64,000 nucleotides of DNA, from assembly GCF_916618915.1 (NCBI RefSeq), contig NZ_CAKAKE010000001.1, forward strand, positions 2,525,001 to 2,589,000. Direction: 5' to 3'. The stretch comes from Stenotrophomonas sp. Marseille-Q4652. Lineage in GTDB: Bacteria; Pseudomonadota; Gammaproteobacteria; Xanthomonadales; Xanthomonadaceae. The notes under the pieces are model-generated. The model did not search any database and was not told the origin of the DNA. It saw only the letters and a list, made by a program, of their open reading frames with translations. The position numbers were made by a program, and so were the translations under genes. Positions 36,532 to 45,101 of the stretch are shown here, in pieces. Each line of letters starts with the position of its first letter. Within the stretch, counting starts at the first letter, position 1.

Positions 36532-38160
36532 GTGCACCGTCGTGACTTCCTGACCTTCTCCGGCCTGGGCGTGGCCGGCCTGATGCTGCCGCACGCGCGC
36601 CTGGTCGCCGCAGAGGAACTGCTGGCACCGGCCGACGTGGCCAGGCAGAAACTGCTGGCCGATACCGTGCTGGCCGCCGCGCACAAGGCCGGGGCCAGTT
36701 ACTGCGACGTGCGCATTGGCCGCTATCTCAACCAGGCCATCGTCACCCGCGAGGACCGCGTCGAGAACGTGGTCAACAGCGAGTCGGCCGGCGTCGGCAT
36801 CCGCGTCATCGTCAATGGCGCCTGGGGCTTTGCCGCCGCCCACCGGACCACGCCCGAGGGCCTGGCCACGGCTGTCGGCAATGCCGTGGCCATCGCCCGC
36901 GCCAATTCGAAGATCCAGAGCAGGCCGGTGCAGCTGGCGCCGCAGAAGGGCGTGGGCGAGGTGAGCTGGCGCACGCCGCTGAAACGCAACGCGATGGCGG
37001 TGCCGGTCAAGGACAAGGTCGAGCTGCTGCTGTCGGTCAACGCCGCGGCGATCAACGCCGGCGCCGACTTCATCAACTCGCAGCTGTTCCTGGTCAACGA
37101 ACAGAAGTACTTCGCCTCCTCCGATGGCTCGTGGATCGACCAGGACGTACACCGGATCTGGCTGCCGTTCACCGCCACCGCGATCGACAAGGCCAGCGGC
37201 AAGTTCCGCACCCGCGCCGGGCTGTCGGCGCCGATGGGCATGGGCTATGAGTTCCTCGACGCCGACCCGTCCGGCCGCTACGAGCTGCCCGGCGGCGTGG
37301 TCGGCTATGGCCGCTCCTACGACCCGGTGGCCGATGCCATCGCCGCGGCGAAGCAGGCGCGCGAGAAGATCAAGGCGCCGTCGGTGAAGCCCGGCAAGTA
37401 CGACCTGGTGCTGGATCCGTCCAACCTGTTCCTGACCATCCACGAGAACGTGGGCCATCCGCTGGAGCTGGACCGCGTGCTCGGCTACGAGGCCAACTAC
37501 GCCGGCACCAGCTTCGCCACCCTGGACAAGCGCGAGTCCGGCTTCCGCTGGGGCAGCGACATCGTCAACTTCTTCGCCGACAAGACCCAGCCCGGTTCGC
37601 TGGGCGCGGTCGGCTACGACGACGAAGGGGTGAAGACCAAACAGTGGGACCTGGTCCGCGACGGCATCCTGGTCAACTACATGGCCACCCGCGACGAGGT
37701 CCACCTCCTCGGCGAGGATGCCTCGCACGGCTGCAGCTATGCCGACTCGTGGTCGTCGGTGCAGTTCCAGCGCATGGCCAACGTGTCGCTGGCTCCGGGC
37801 AGGGCGCCGCTGACCCCGCACGAGATGGTCAAAGACGTGGAGAACGGCATCTACATCCTCGGCCGCGGCTCGTACTCGATCGACCAGCAGCGCTACAACG
37901 CCCAGTTCGGCGGGCAGCTGTATTACCAGATCAAGGACGGCAAGATCGCCGGCATGGTCGAGGACGCCGCCTACCAGATCCGCACGCCGGAGTTCTGGAA
38001 CGCCTGCAGCGCGATCTGCGACGAGCGCGACTTCCGCCTTGGCGGCTCGTTCTTCGACGGCAAGGGCCAGCCCTCGCAGGTCTCGGCGGTGTCGCATGGC
38101 GCGGCCACGACCCGTTTCAACGGCATCAACATCATCAACACCGCACGCAGCCTCGGCTGA
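36532..38160 (+). CDS. Tat-exported TldD-family metalloprotease (copy 1)
   Basis: A 542-residue TldD-type protein. Its N-terminus has a twin-arginine signal, RRDFLTFSGLGVAGLMLP, so it should be exported folded. The TldD zinc motif HEXXXH is present as TIHENVGHPLELDR. Other blocks are SYCDVRIGRYLNQ, FLVNEQKYFASSDGSWIDQD and the C-terminal SHGAATTRFNGINIINTA. TldD normally pairs with TldE (PmbA) as a cytosolic protease that trims peptides such as microcins. GTG 36532 was chosen because GGAG lies 8 nt upstream and it gives the correct Tat N-terminus; ATG 36493 is an alternative. It is the first gene of a long rightward cluster. Confidence 0.87.
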   Translation: MHRRDFLTFSGLGVAGLMLPHARLVAAEELLAPADVARQKLLADTVLAAAHKAGASYCDVRIGRYLNQAIVTREDRVENVVNSESAGVGIRVIVNGAWGFAAAHRTTPEGLATAVGNAVAIARANSKIQSRPVQLAPQKGVGEVSWRTPLKRNAMAVPVKDKVELLLSVNAAAINAGADFINSQLFLVNEQKYFASSDGSWIDQDVHRIWLPFTATAIDKASGKFRTRAGLSAPMGMGYEFLDADPSGRYELPGGVVGYGRSYDPVADAIAAAKQAREKIKAPSVKPGKYDLVLDPSNLFLTIHENVGHPLELDRVLGYEANYAGTSFATLDKRESGFRWGSDIVNFFADKTQPGSLGAVGYDDEGVKTKQWDLVRDGILVNYMATRDEVHLLGEDASHGCSYADSWSSVQFQRMANVSLAPGRAPLTPHEMVKDVENGIYILGRGSYSIDQQRYNAQFGGQLYYQIKDGKIAGMVEDAAYQIRTPEFWNACSAICDERDFRLGGSFFDGKGQPSQVSAVSHGAATTRFNGINIINTARSLG

Positions 38161-38298
38161 GTGCGGTTGACCCTGTCGAAAGTCATTTGACGCTGGATCA
38201 GGGCCACCGCAAGAATCGAACGACCGCAACACGCCGTGCATTTCCCTGCTGTTTCCCCGCTCCCCGCCCCGTGCGGACTGGCCTGATGGAGAGCTGCC

Positions 38299-39933
38299 TT
38301 GCAAAGACGTGACTTCCTTGCCCTGACCGGGCTTACCGCGGGCGGCCTGATGCTGCCGTCGATGTTCGGCAAGGCGGTGGCTGCCGAGCAGCTGCTGACC
38401 GTGATCGACCCGGCGCTGAAGAAGCGCCTGGCCGACGACGCGCTCAATGCCGCGCGCGCCGCCGGCGCGACGTACTGCGACGTACGCATCGGCCGCTACC
38501 TGCGCCAGTTCGTGATCACCCGCGAGGACAAGGTGCAGAACGTGGTCAATGCCGAGTCCACCGGCACCGGCATCCGCGTCATCGTCAACGGCGCCTGGGG
38601 CTTTGCCGCGACCAACGACCTGAGCCCGGCCGGCGTGGTCAAGGCCGCGCAGCAGGCCGCGGCCATCGCCCGCGCCAACGCGAAGATCCATACCGCGCCG
38701 GTGCAGTTCGCCAAGGCGCCCGGCTACGGCGAGGTGTCGTGGAAGACGCCGATCCGCAAGAACTCGATGGAAGTGCCGATCAAGGACAAGGTAGACCTGC
38801 TGCTGGACGTCAACGCCGCGGCGCTGGCCGCCGGTGCCAGCTTCGTCAACTCGATGCTGTTCCTGGTCAACGAGCAGAAGTACTTCGCCTCCACCGATGG
38901 CTCCTACATCGACCAGGACGTGCACCGCATCTGGGCACCGATGACGGTCACCGCCATCGACAAGGCCAGCGGCAAGTTCCGCACCCGCGAGGGCCTGTCC
39001 GCGCCGATGGGCATGGGCTTCGAGTACCTGGACGGCGCGGCCGCCGGCAAGTTCGTCAGCCCCAACGGGGTGGTGAACTACGGCATGTCCTACGACATGA
39101 AGGAAGACGCGATCGCCGCGGCAAAGCAGGCGCAGGAAAAGCTCAAGGCGCCGTCGGTCAAGCCGGGCAAGTACGACCTGGTCCTCGATCCCTCGCATAC
39201 CTGGCTGACCATCCACGAATCGGTCGGCCATCCGCTGGAGCTTGACCGCGTGCTCGGCTACGAGGCCAACTACGCCGGCACCAGCTTTGCCACCCTGGAC
39301 AAGCGCGAGCAGCGTTTCCAGTACGGCAGCGAGCTGGTCAACATCTTCGCCGACAAGACCCAGCCCGGTTCGCTGGGCGCGGTCGCCTACGACGACGAAG
39401 GCGTCAAGACCAAGCAGTGGGACCTGATCCGCGACGGCAAGCTGGTCGATTACCAGACCATCCGCGACCAGGCCCACATCCTGGGCAAGACCGAGTCCGA
39501 CGGCTGCTGCTATGCCGACTCGTGGTCTTCGGTGCAGTTCCAGCGCATGGCCAACGTATCGATGGCTGCCGGCAAGACCCCGCTGAGCGTGGCCGAGCTG
39601 ATCAAGGACGTGGAGAACGGCATCTACATCATCGGTGACGGCTCGTTCTCGATCGACCAGCAGCGCTACAACGCGCAGTTCGGCGGCCAGCTGTTCTACG
39701 AGATCAAAAACGGCCAGATCACCCGCATGCTCGAGGACGTGGCCTACCAGATCCGCACCCCGGAATTCTGGAACGCCTGCGTGGCCATGGCCGACGAGCG
39801 CGACTACCGCCTGGGCGGCTCGTTCTTCGACGGCAAGGGCCAGCCGAGCCAGGTCTCGGCGGTTTCGCACGGCTCGTCTACCGCCCGCTTCAACGGCATC
39901 AACGTCATCAACACCGCACGCAGCCTCGGCTGA
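38299..39933 (+). CDS. Tat-exported TldD-family metalloprotease (copy 2)
   Basis: A 544-residue tandem paralogue of the preceding gene, near-identical over long blocks including IHESVGHPLELDRVLGYEAN and DKTQPGSLGAVAYDDEGVKT. The twin-arginine signal is QRRDFLALTGLTAGGLMLP. The HEXXXH motif is HESVGH. TTG 38299 is used as start, with GGAG 8 nt before it; no ATG suits the signal peptide. Both copies keep the active-site residues, so a heteromeric or specialised pair is possible. A TldE gene follows after 21 bp. Confidence 0.87.
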   Translation: MQRRDFLALTGLTAGGLMLPSMFGKAVAAEQLLTVIDPALKKRLADDALNAARAAGATYCDVRIGRYLRQFVITREDKVQNVVNAESTGTGIRVIVNGAWGFAATNDLSPAGVVKAAQQAAAIARANAKIHTAPVQFAKAPGYGEVSWKTPIRKNSMEVPIKDKVDLLLDVNAAALAAGASFVNSMLFLVNEQKYFASTDGSYIDQDVHRIWAPMTVTAIDKASGKFRTREGLSAPMGMGFEYLDGAAAGKFVSPNGVVNYGMSYDMKEDAIAAAKQAQEKLKAPSVKPGKYDLVLDPSHTWLTIHESVGHPLELDRVLGYEANYAGTSFATLDKREQRFQYGSELVNIFADKTQPGSLGAVAYDDEGVKTKQWDLIRDGKLVDYQTIRDQAHILGKTESDGCCYADSWSSVQFQRMANVSMAAGKTPLSVAELIKDVENGIYIIGDGSFSIDQQRYNAQFGGQLFYEIKNGQITRMLEDVAYQIRTPEFWNACVAMADERDYRLGGSFFDGKGQPSQVSAVSHGSSTARFNGINVINTARSLG

Positions 39934-39954
39934 CCGGTCAGGAGCCCCTGAACA

Positions 39955-41289
39955 ATGAGCATCTTCACCGAACAGCAAGCCAAGGCGATCCTCGACAAGG
40001 TCCTCGCCCTGTCCAAGGCCGACGAGTGCACCGCCACCCTGGCCGGCTCGATCGACGGCAACATCCGTTTCGCACTGAACAACGTCTCCACCAGCGGCAT
40101 CGTCGACAACACCGAGCTTGCCGTGCAGGTCGCCTTCGGCAAGCGCGTGGGTGTGGCCACCATCAATGAATTCGACGACGCCTCGCTCGAGCGCGTGGTG
40201 CGCCGTGCCGAGGACCTGGCGCGACTGGCCCCGGAGAACCCGGAGTTCATGCCGGCGATCGGCAAGCAGCAGTACACGCCGACCCCGACCTGGAGCGAGT
40301 CCACCGCGGCGATCGATCCCGAGTTCCGCGCCAGGGTCGCGGCCGACTCGATCGCACCGTGCCGCGGCAAGGGCCTGGTCGCCGCCGGCTTCCTCGATGA
40401 CGGCAATTCGTTCTATGCCACGGCCAACAGCAACGGCAACTTCGCCTACCAGAAGTCGACCAACTTCAACTACACCTGCACCGTGCGTACCGAGGACGGC
40501 CGCGGTTCGGGCTGGGTCGGCCGCAGCCTGCAGCATGCCTCCGAGTTCGATGCCGGACGCGAGATCGAGATCGCCAAGCGCAAGGCGCTGGAATCGGCCG
40601 ATGCCAAGGCGCTGGAGCCGGGCAAGTACACGGTGATCCTGGAGCCGGCCGCGGCCGCGGGCCTGATCAGCTTCATGATGAATTTCTTCGACGCACGCAG
40701 CGCCGATGAGGGCCGCAGCTTCCTTTCGAAGAAGGGGGGCGGCAACAAGCTGGGCGAGCAGGTCTACGACCCGCAGGTCAACCTGGTCGCCGACCCGTGG
40801 AACGAGATCGGACCGGTGCTGCCGTGGGACGGCGAGGGCATGCCGCGCCAGCGCATGCCGATCATCGAGAACGGCAAGGTCGCCAACATGTTCTATTCGC
40901 GCTACTGGGCGCAGAAGCTGGGCAAGGAGGCGATCGCGCGCCCCGGCAACCTGATCATGAGCGGCGGCACCAAGTCCACCGCCGAACTGGTGCGCGGCAC
41001 GCAGAAGGGCATCCTCGTCACCCGTACCTGGTACATCCGCATGGTCGATCCGCAGACCGTGCTGCTGACCGGCCTGACCCGCGACGGCACCTTCTACATC
41101 GAGAACGGCCAGATCAAGTACCCGGTGAAGAACTTCCGCTTCAACGAGTCGCCGGTGATCATGCTCAACAACATCGACGAGCTGGGCAAGCCGGTGCGCG
41201 TGGCCGGTGACGAGTCGAGCATGGTGATGGTGATCCCGCCGATGCGCCTGCGCGATTTCACCTTCACCTCGCTGTCGGACGCGGTGTAA
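39955..41289 (+). CDS. TldE/PmbA-family protein
   Basis: A 444-residue TldE-type partner, lacking HEXXXH as TldE proteins do. Landmarks are ALSKADECTATLAGS, FATANSNGNFAYQ-like Asn-rich sequence (FYATANSNGNFAYQKS), YTVILEPAAAAGLISFM, the GKVANMFYSRYWAQKLG region and the C-terminal LLTGLTRDGTFYIENGQIKY. Unlike the two TldD copies it has no recognisable Tat or Sec signal; it may be carried out with a TldD partner or act in the cytosol. CAGGAG lies 9 nt before the ATG. Confidence 0.87.
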   Translation: MSIFTEQQAKAILDKVLALSKADECTATLAGSIDGNIRFALNNVSTSGIVDNTELAVQVAFGKRVGVATINEFDDASLERVVRRAEDLARLAPENPEFMPAIGKQQYTPTPTWSESTAAIDPEFRARVAADSIAPCRGKGLVAAGFLDDGNSFYATANSNGNFAYQKSTNFNYTCTVRTEDGRGSGWVGRSLQHASEFDAGREIEIAKRKALESADAKALEPGKYTVILEPAAAAGLISFMMNFFDARSADEGRSFLSKKGGGNKLGEQVYDPQVNLVADPWNEIGPVLPWDGEGMPRQRMPIIENGKVANMFYSRYWAQKLGKEAIARPGNLIMSGGTKSTAELVRGTQKGILVTRTWYIRMVDPQTVLLTGLTRDGTFYIENGQIKYPVKNFRFNESPVIMLNNIDELGKPVRVAGDESSMVMVIPPMRLRDFTFTSLSDAV

Positions 41290-41369
41290 GCCAGTGGCGG
41301 AACGGGCCTGATGTCGATGTGCGTGCCCGTTCCGTTCCACTCCGTCCCGTGCCTGCACGGGGTGTTGCG

Positions 41370-42068
41370 ATGAACCGGCGCCAGCTGCTTCAGGCGATGC
41401 TGGCCGCCGGTGCATTGGCGCAGTTGCCGCGCGCGCAGGCCCAGTCCAGCCGCTACGACTTCTGGTTCACCCGGTTGCGCTATGACAGCGGCGACTGGGA
41501 CGTCGATGCGCGCATGCCGTCGAACCTGATCACCTCGCTGATCGACTACACCACGCTGCGCGTGGATCCCAACGAGCACGTGGTCGCGCTGTCCGACCCG
41601 AAGATGCTGGCCGCGCCGTTCTGTTACCTGGCCGGGCACAAGCTGGTGGAGTTCAACCCGGACGAGCGCCGCAACTTCGAGCGCTACCTGCGCAATGGCG
41701 GTTTTGTCTTTGTCGATGACTGCAACCACGACATCGATGGCCTGTTCGCCACCTCCTTCGAACGGCAGATGGCGCAGATCTTCGGACCGAGGGCGCTGAA
41801 GAAACTGCCCAACAACCACCCGCTGTACCGCAGCTTCTTCCAGTTTCCCGACGGTCCGCCGGCCACCGGCTTCGAGCTCAATGGCTGGGGCGATGACCTG
41901 GTCCATGACTACCTCAAGGGCCTGGAGTTCAACGGCCGCCTGGGCCTGCTCTACAGCAACAAGGACTACGGCTGCGAGTGGGACTATGACTGGCGCAACA
42001 AGCGCTTCCTGGCCGAAGACAACACCCGTTTCGGCGTGAACATCGTGATGTACGCGCTGACCCACTGA
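41370..42068 (+). CDS. DUF4159-domain protein with Tat-like signal
   Basis: A 232-residue secreted protein. The N-terminus MNRRQLLQAMLAAGALAQLP looks like a short twin-arginine signal with cleavage after AQAQ near residue 25. The body matches DUF4159, a glutamine-amidotransferase-like fold: FTRLRYDSGDWDVDARMPSN, ALSDPKMLAAPFCYLAGHK, FVFVDDCNHDIDG and the closing FGVNIVMYALTH. The conserved role is unknown, but DUF4159 is repeatedly encoded beside MoxR/DUF58/BatA genes, as here. Confidence 0.85.
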   Translation: MNRRQLLQAMLAAGALAQLPRAQAQSSRYDFWFTRLRYDSGDWDVDARMPSNLITSLIDYTTLRVDPNEHVVALSDPKMLAAPFCYLAGHKLVEFNPDERRNFERYLRNGGFVFVDDCNHDIDGLFATSFERQMAQIFGPRALKKLPNNHPLYRSFFQFPDGPPATGFELNGWGDDLVHDYLKGLEFNGRLGLLYSNKDYGCEWDYDWRNKRFLAEDNTRFGVNIVMYALTH

Positions 42069-42086
42069 TTCCCCACAGGTGATGCA

Positions 42087-43076
42087 ATGAACGCCCCCGC
42101 TTCCGAACTCGATGCCCTGCTGCCGCGGCTGGGCGAACTGCGCGGTGCGCTGGCCCAGGCCGTGGTCGGCCAGGCCGACGTGGTCGAGCAGCTGCTGATC
42201 GGCCTGCTGGCCGGTGGCCACTGCCTGCTCGAAGGTGCGCCCGGGCTGGGCAAGACCCTGCTGGTGCGCTCGCTCGGCCAGGCGCTGGAGCTGCAGTTCC
42301 GCCGCGTGCAGTTCACCCCGGACCTGATGCCCAGCGACATCCTCGGCACCGAACTGCTGGAGGAGGACCACGGCACCGGCAAGCGCGCGTTCCGCTTCCA
42401 GAAGGGCCCCGTGTTCACCAACCTGCTGCTGGCCGACGAGCTCAACCGCACGCCGCCCAAGACCCAAGCCGCGCTGCTGGAAGCGATGGCCGAGCGCACC
42501 GTCAGCTATGCCGGCACGACCTGGGAGCTGCCGTCGCCGTTCTTCGTGCTGGCCACGCAGAACCCGATCGAACAGGCCGGCACCTACCCGCTGCCCGAGG
42601 CGCAGCTGGACCGCTTCCTGCTGCATGTGCGCGTGGATTACCCCAGCGAACAGGAAGAGCAGGACATCCTGGCGCAGACCACCGGCAGCGGCAGCGGCGT
42701 GGTGCCGAAGGTGATGGACGCCGAGGCGGTGAAAACCCTGCAGGCGGCGGTGCGCCAGGTGCATGTCGGCCCGGACCTGCTGGCGTGGATCACCCGCCTC
42801 GTACGCGCCAGTCGTCCTGGCGAGGGCGCACCGGCGCAGGTCAACCACTGGGTGAAGTGGGGCGCCGGCCCGCGCGCCGGGCAGTCGCTGGTACTCGCGG
42901 CCAAGGCACGGGCGCTGCTGCACGGACGCCTGGCCGCCACCCGCGAGGACGTCACCGTACTGGCGGCGCCGGTGATGCGCCACCGCCTGCTGCTTTCGTT
43001 CAATGCCGAGGCCGAACAGGTCGGCGCCGACCAGGTGGTCGCCGCGCTGCTGTCCGCCATGCCCTACCCGGCCTGA
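42087..43076 (+). CDS. MoxR-family AAA+ ATPase
   Basis: A 329-residue chaperone-like ATPase. Walker A is LLEGAPGLGKTLLVRS, the insert FTPDLMPSDILGTELLEED is typical of MoxR, Walker B is LLLADELNRTPPKTQAALLE, and sensor 1 is FVLATQNPIEQAGTYPLPEAQ. MoxR proteins remodel or assemble partner complexes, usually VWA or DUF58 proteins encoded next to them, which is the case here. It starts 18 bp after the DUF4159 gene. Confidence 0.92.
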   Translation: MNAPASELDALLPRLGELRGALAQAVVGQADVVEQLLIGLLAGGHCLLEGAPGLGKTLLVRSLGQALELQFRRVQFTPDLMPSDILGTELLEEDHGTGKRAFRFQKGPVFTNLLLADELNRTPPKTQAALLEAMAERTVSYAGTTWELPSPFFVLATQNPIEQAGTYPLPEAQLDRFLLHVRVDYPSEQEEQDILAQTTGSGSGVVPKVMDAEAVKTLQAAVRQVHVGPDLLAWITRLVRASRPGEGAPAQVNHWVKWGAGPRAGQSLVLAAKARALLHGRLAATREDVTVLAAPVMRHRLLLSFNAEAEQVGADQVVAALLSAMPYPA

Positions 43077-43089
43077 GTTCCCGTCTGTC

Positions 43090-43983
43090 GTGAGCACCGC
43101 CGCGCCGCTGGTTCCCGCCGAGGTCCGCAACCGCCTGAAGGCGTTGCGGCTGGTGCCGCGCCGCGCGTCCGGCAGCCACGGCATCGGCCAGCACGCCAGC
43201 CGCAGCCGCGGCGCCGGGCTCGAATTCGCCCAGTACCGCGCCTACGAGCCGGGCGATGAGCTGCGCCAGGTCGACTGGAAGTTGTACGCACGCTCGGACC
43301 GGTTCTTCGTGCGCGAGTCCGAGCGCGAAAGCCCGATCACGGTGTGGCTGCTGCTCGATGCCAGCGCCTCGATGCAGCAGGCCGACCGCACGCGGCCGCA
43401 ATGGAGCCGCCTGCACGCGGCGCGATCACTGGCCGCCTGCGTGGCCGAGCTGGCGCTGGCCCAGGGCGACCGCTTCGGCCTGGCGGCGATCGGTGGCGAT
43501 GGCCTGCAACTGCTGCCGGCCGGCCAGGGACTACGCCAGCGCGACCAGCTGCACCTGCAGTTGCAGCGCGTGCAGGCCAGCGGCCAGTGGCCCGAAGCCA
43601 ACACGTTGCGGCCGCTGTGGGAGCGCGTGGCCGCCAGCGACCTGGTGTTCGCCATCAGCGATGGTTTCGAGCCCGGTTTTGTCGAACTGCTGGAGCGGCT
43701 GTCGGCCGCACGCCGCGAGGTGGTGTTCGCGCAGCTGCTGACCGCCGAGGAACGCGACTTCCCGTTCGATGCCGGCTACCGCTTCGTCGACCCGGAAACC
43801 GCCCGCGAGCTGCGCGGTGATGGCCGTGCGCTGCGCCAGGACTACCTGCGCCGCTTTGGCGAGGCGCAGGCGCAACTGCAGGCGCGCCTGCATGCGGCCG
43901 GGGTGGTGCAGGCCACCACGTATCTAGACCAGCCCGTCGATACCGTGCTGCAGGCGCTGTACGCACGCCGGGGCGCGCGATGA
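43090..43983 (+). CDS. DUF58-domain protein
   Basis: A 297-residue cytosolic protein. The DUF58 signature YEPGDELRQVDWKLYARSDR is followed by a von Willebrand A-like strand, VWLLLDASASM, with a DxSxS metal-adhesion motif. It is the standard MoxR partner. GTG 43090 was chosen: it comes 13 bp after the MoxR stop, and the family sequence begins soon after. Its stop overlaps the next start by 4 nt. Confidence 0.87.
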   Translation: MSTAAPLVPAEVRNRLKALRLVPRRASGSHGIGQHASRSRGAGLEFAQYRAYEPGDELRQVDWKLYARSDRFFVRESERESPITVWLLLDASASMQQADRTRPQWSRLHAARSLAACVAELALAQGDRFGLAAIGGDGLQLLPAGQGLRQRDQLHLQLQRVQASGQWPEANTLRPLWERVAASDLVFAISDGFEPGFVELLERLSAARREVVFAQLLTAEERDFPFDAGYRFVDPETARELRGDGRALRQDYLRRFGEAQAQLQARLHAAGVVQATTYLDQPVDTVLQALYARRGAR

Positions 43984-45101
43984 GCCTGTCGCTGCTGTTC
44001 CCGGTTGGCCTGCTTGCACTTGGCGCGTTGCTGCTGCCGATCCTGCTGCACCTGCAGCGGCGTCCGCCCGAACAGGTGCTGCCCTTTGCCGCCCTGCGCT
44101 GGCTCGGCCTGCAGGCGCGTCCCAGCCGCAAGCTGCGCCTGCAGCAGTGGCTGTTGCTGCTGGTCCGCCTGCTGTTGCTGGCCACCCTCGCCCTGCTGCT
44201 GGCCGGCCCGCTGCTGCACGGCGTGCGTGGCAACGCGCAGCCGGTGCGCGCCGTGGTGCCCGGGCTGTCGCCACCGCCGGCCGACGACAGCCATCACGAT
44301 GTGTGGCTGGCCGAAGGCTTCCCGCCAATCCAGCCCGGGCAGCTGGCGCCGGATCGCCACCAGCCGGTAAGCAGCCTGCTGCGCCAGCTCGATGCCGAAC
44401 TGCCGTCCGGTGTCGCCCTGCAGGTGCAGGTGCCGGCGCGCCTGCTGGGGGTGGACGGACAGGTGCCGCGGCTGTCGCGGCCAGTGGACTGGCAGGTGCA
44501 GCCTTCTCCGGAAGAAGCACCCGCGCCGCAGGAAGCCGCGTTGCCGCGCCTGGTGATCCGCCACGATCCCGCCCATGCCGACGCAGCGCGCTGGCTGCGT
44601 GCAGTCGCGCTGGCCTGGCAGGCAGAGGAGGCGGCCGACGTCGCCCCCACCGACGTGCCGGTCACGGCGGCCGATGCCAATACCGTGATTGCCTGGCTCA
44701 GCGAGGCACCGCTGCCGGATGCACTGGCCTCACATCCGGGCGTGGTGCTGCTCGCCACGCCGCCACCCTCCAGCGCGCGCGTGCTGCTGGACAACGGCCA
44801 GGGCCGCGCCCTGCTGGTGGCTGGTGATGCCCCCGGCCGCCTGCACTGGGCACTGCCGCTGACGCCGGCCAGCGCCCCACTGCTGCTCGAGGCCGATTTC
44901 CCGCAGCGGCTGCTGCAAGCCGTGCGGCCGTCGCCACTGCCCACGGTGGCTGATGCCGCTGACCACGCCCCGCGTACCGGCGCACAGGCTCCGGCACCGA
45001 AGCCGGCAGCGCTGGCCCCATGGCTGGCCCTGCTCGCCGGCATGCTGTGGCTGCTGGAGCGCGTGCTCGCCAGCCTTCGCCCGCGCACGGAGGTGGCATG
45101 A
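43980..45101 (+). CDS. BatA-type membrane protein
   Basis: A 373-residue inner-membrane protein. The BatA N-terminal domain is clear: LLFPVGLLALGALLLPILLHL, QRRPPEQVLPFAALRWL and a second helix LLLLVRLLLLATLALLLAG. A long periplasmic Ala/Pro-rich region follows, and a C-terminal helix LAPWLALLAGMLWLLERVL ends the protein. It starts within the DUF58 stop and ends overlapping the next gene by 4 nt, so the cluster is translationally coupled. Members are thought to form a membrane complex handled by MoxR; the process is unknown. Confidence 0.82.
   Translation: MSLSLLFPVGLLALGALLLPILLHLQRRPPEQVLPFAALRWLGLQARPSRKLRLQQWLLLLVRLLLLATLALLLAGPLLHGVRGNAQPVRAVVPGLSPPPADDSHHDVWLAEGFPPIQPGQLAPDRHQPVSSLLRQLDAELPSGVALQVQVPARLLGVDGQVPRLSRPVDWQVQPSPEEAPAPQEAALPRLVIRHDPAHADAARWLRAVALAWQAEEAADVAPTDVPVTAADANTVIAWLSEAPLPDALASHPGVVLLATPPPSSARVLLDNGQGRALLVAGDAPGRLHWALPLTPASAPLLLEADFPQRLLQAVRPSPLPTVADAADHAPRTGAQAPAPKPAALAPWLALLAGMLWLLERVLASLRPRTEVA

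Noticed and set aside
35782..41415. Very long open frame on the - strand (about 1877 codons) antisense to the tldD/tldE genes
   Set aside because: It is the complement-frame shadow of strongly GC3-biased genes: Val/His/Asp/Arg/Gly-rich low-complexity text with no domain. Only its 3' end (the DUF938 methyltransferase, 35782-36399) is a real gene.
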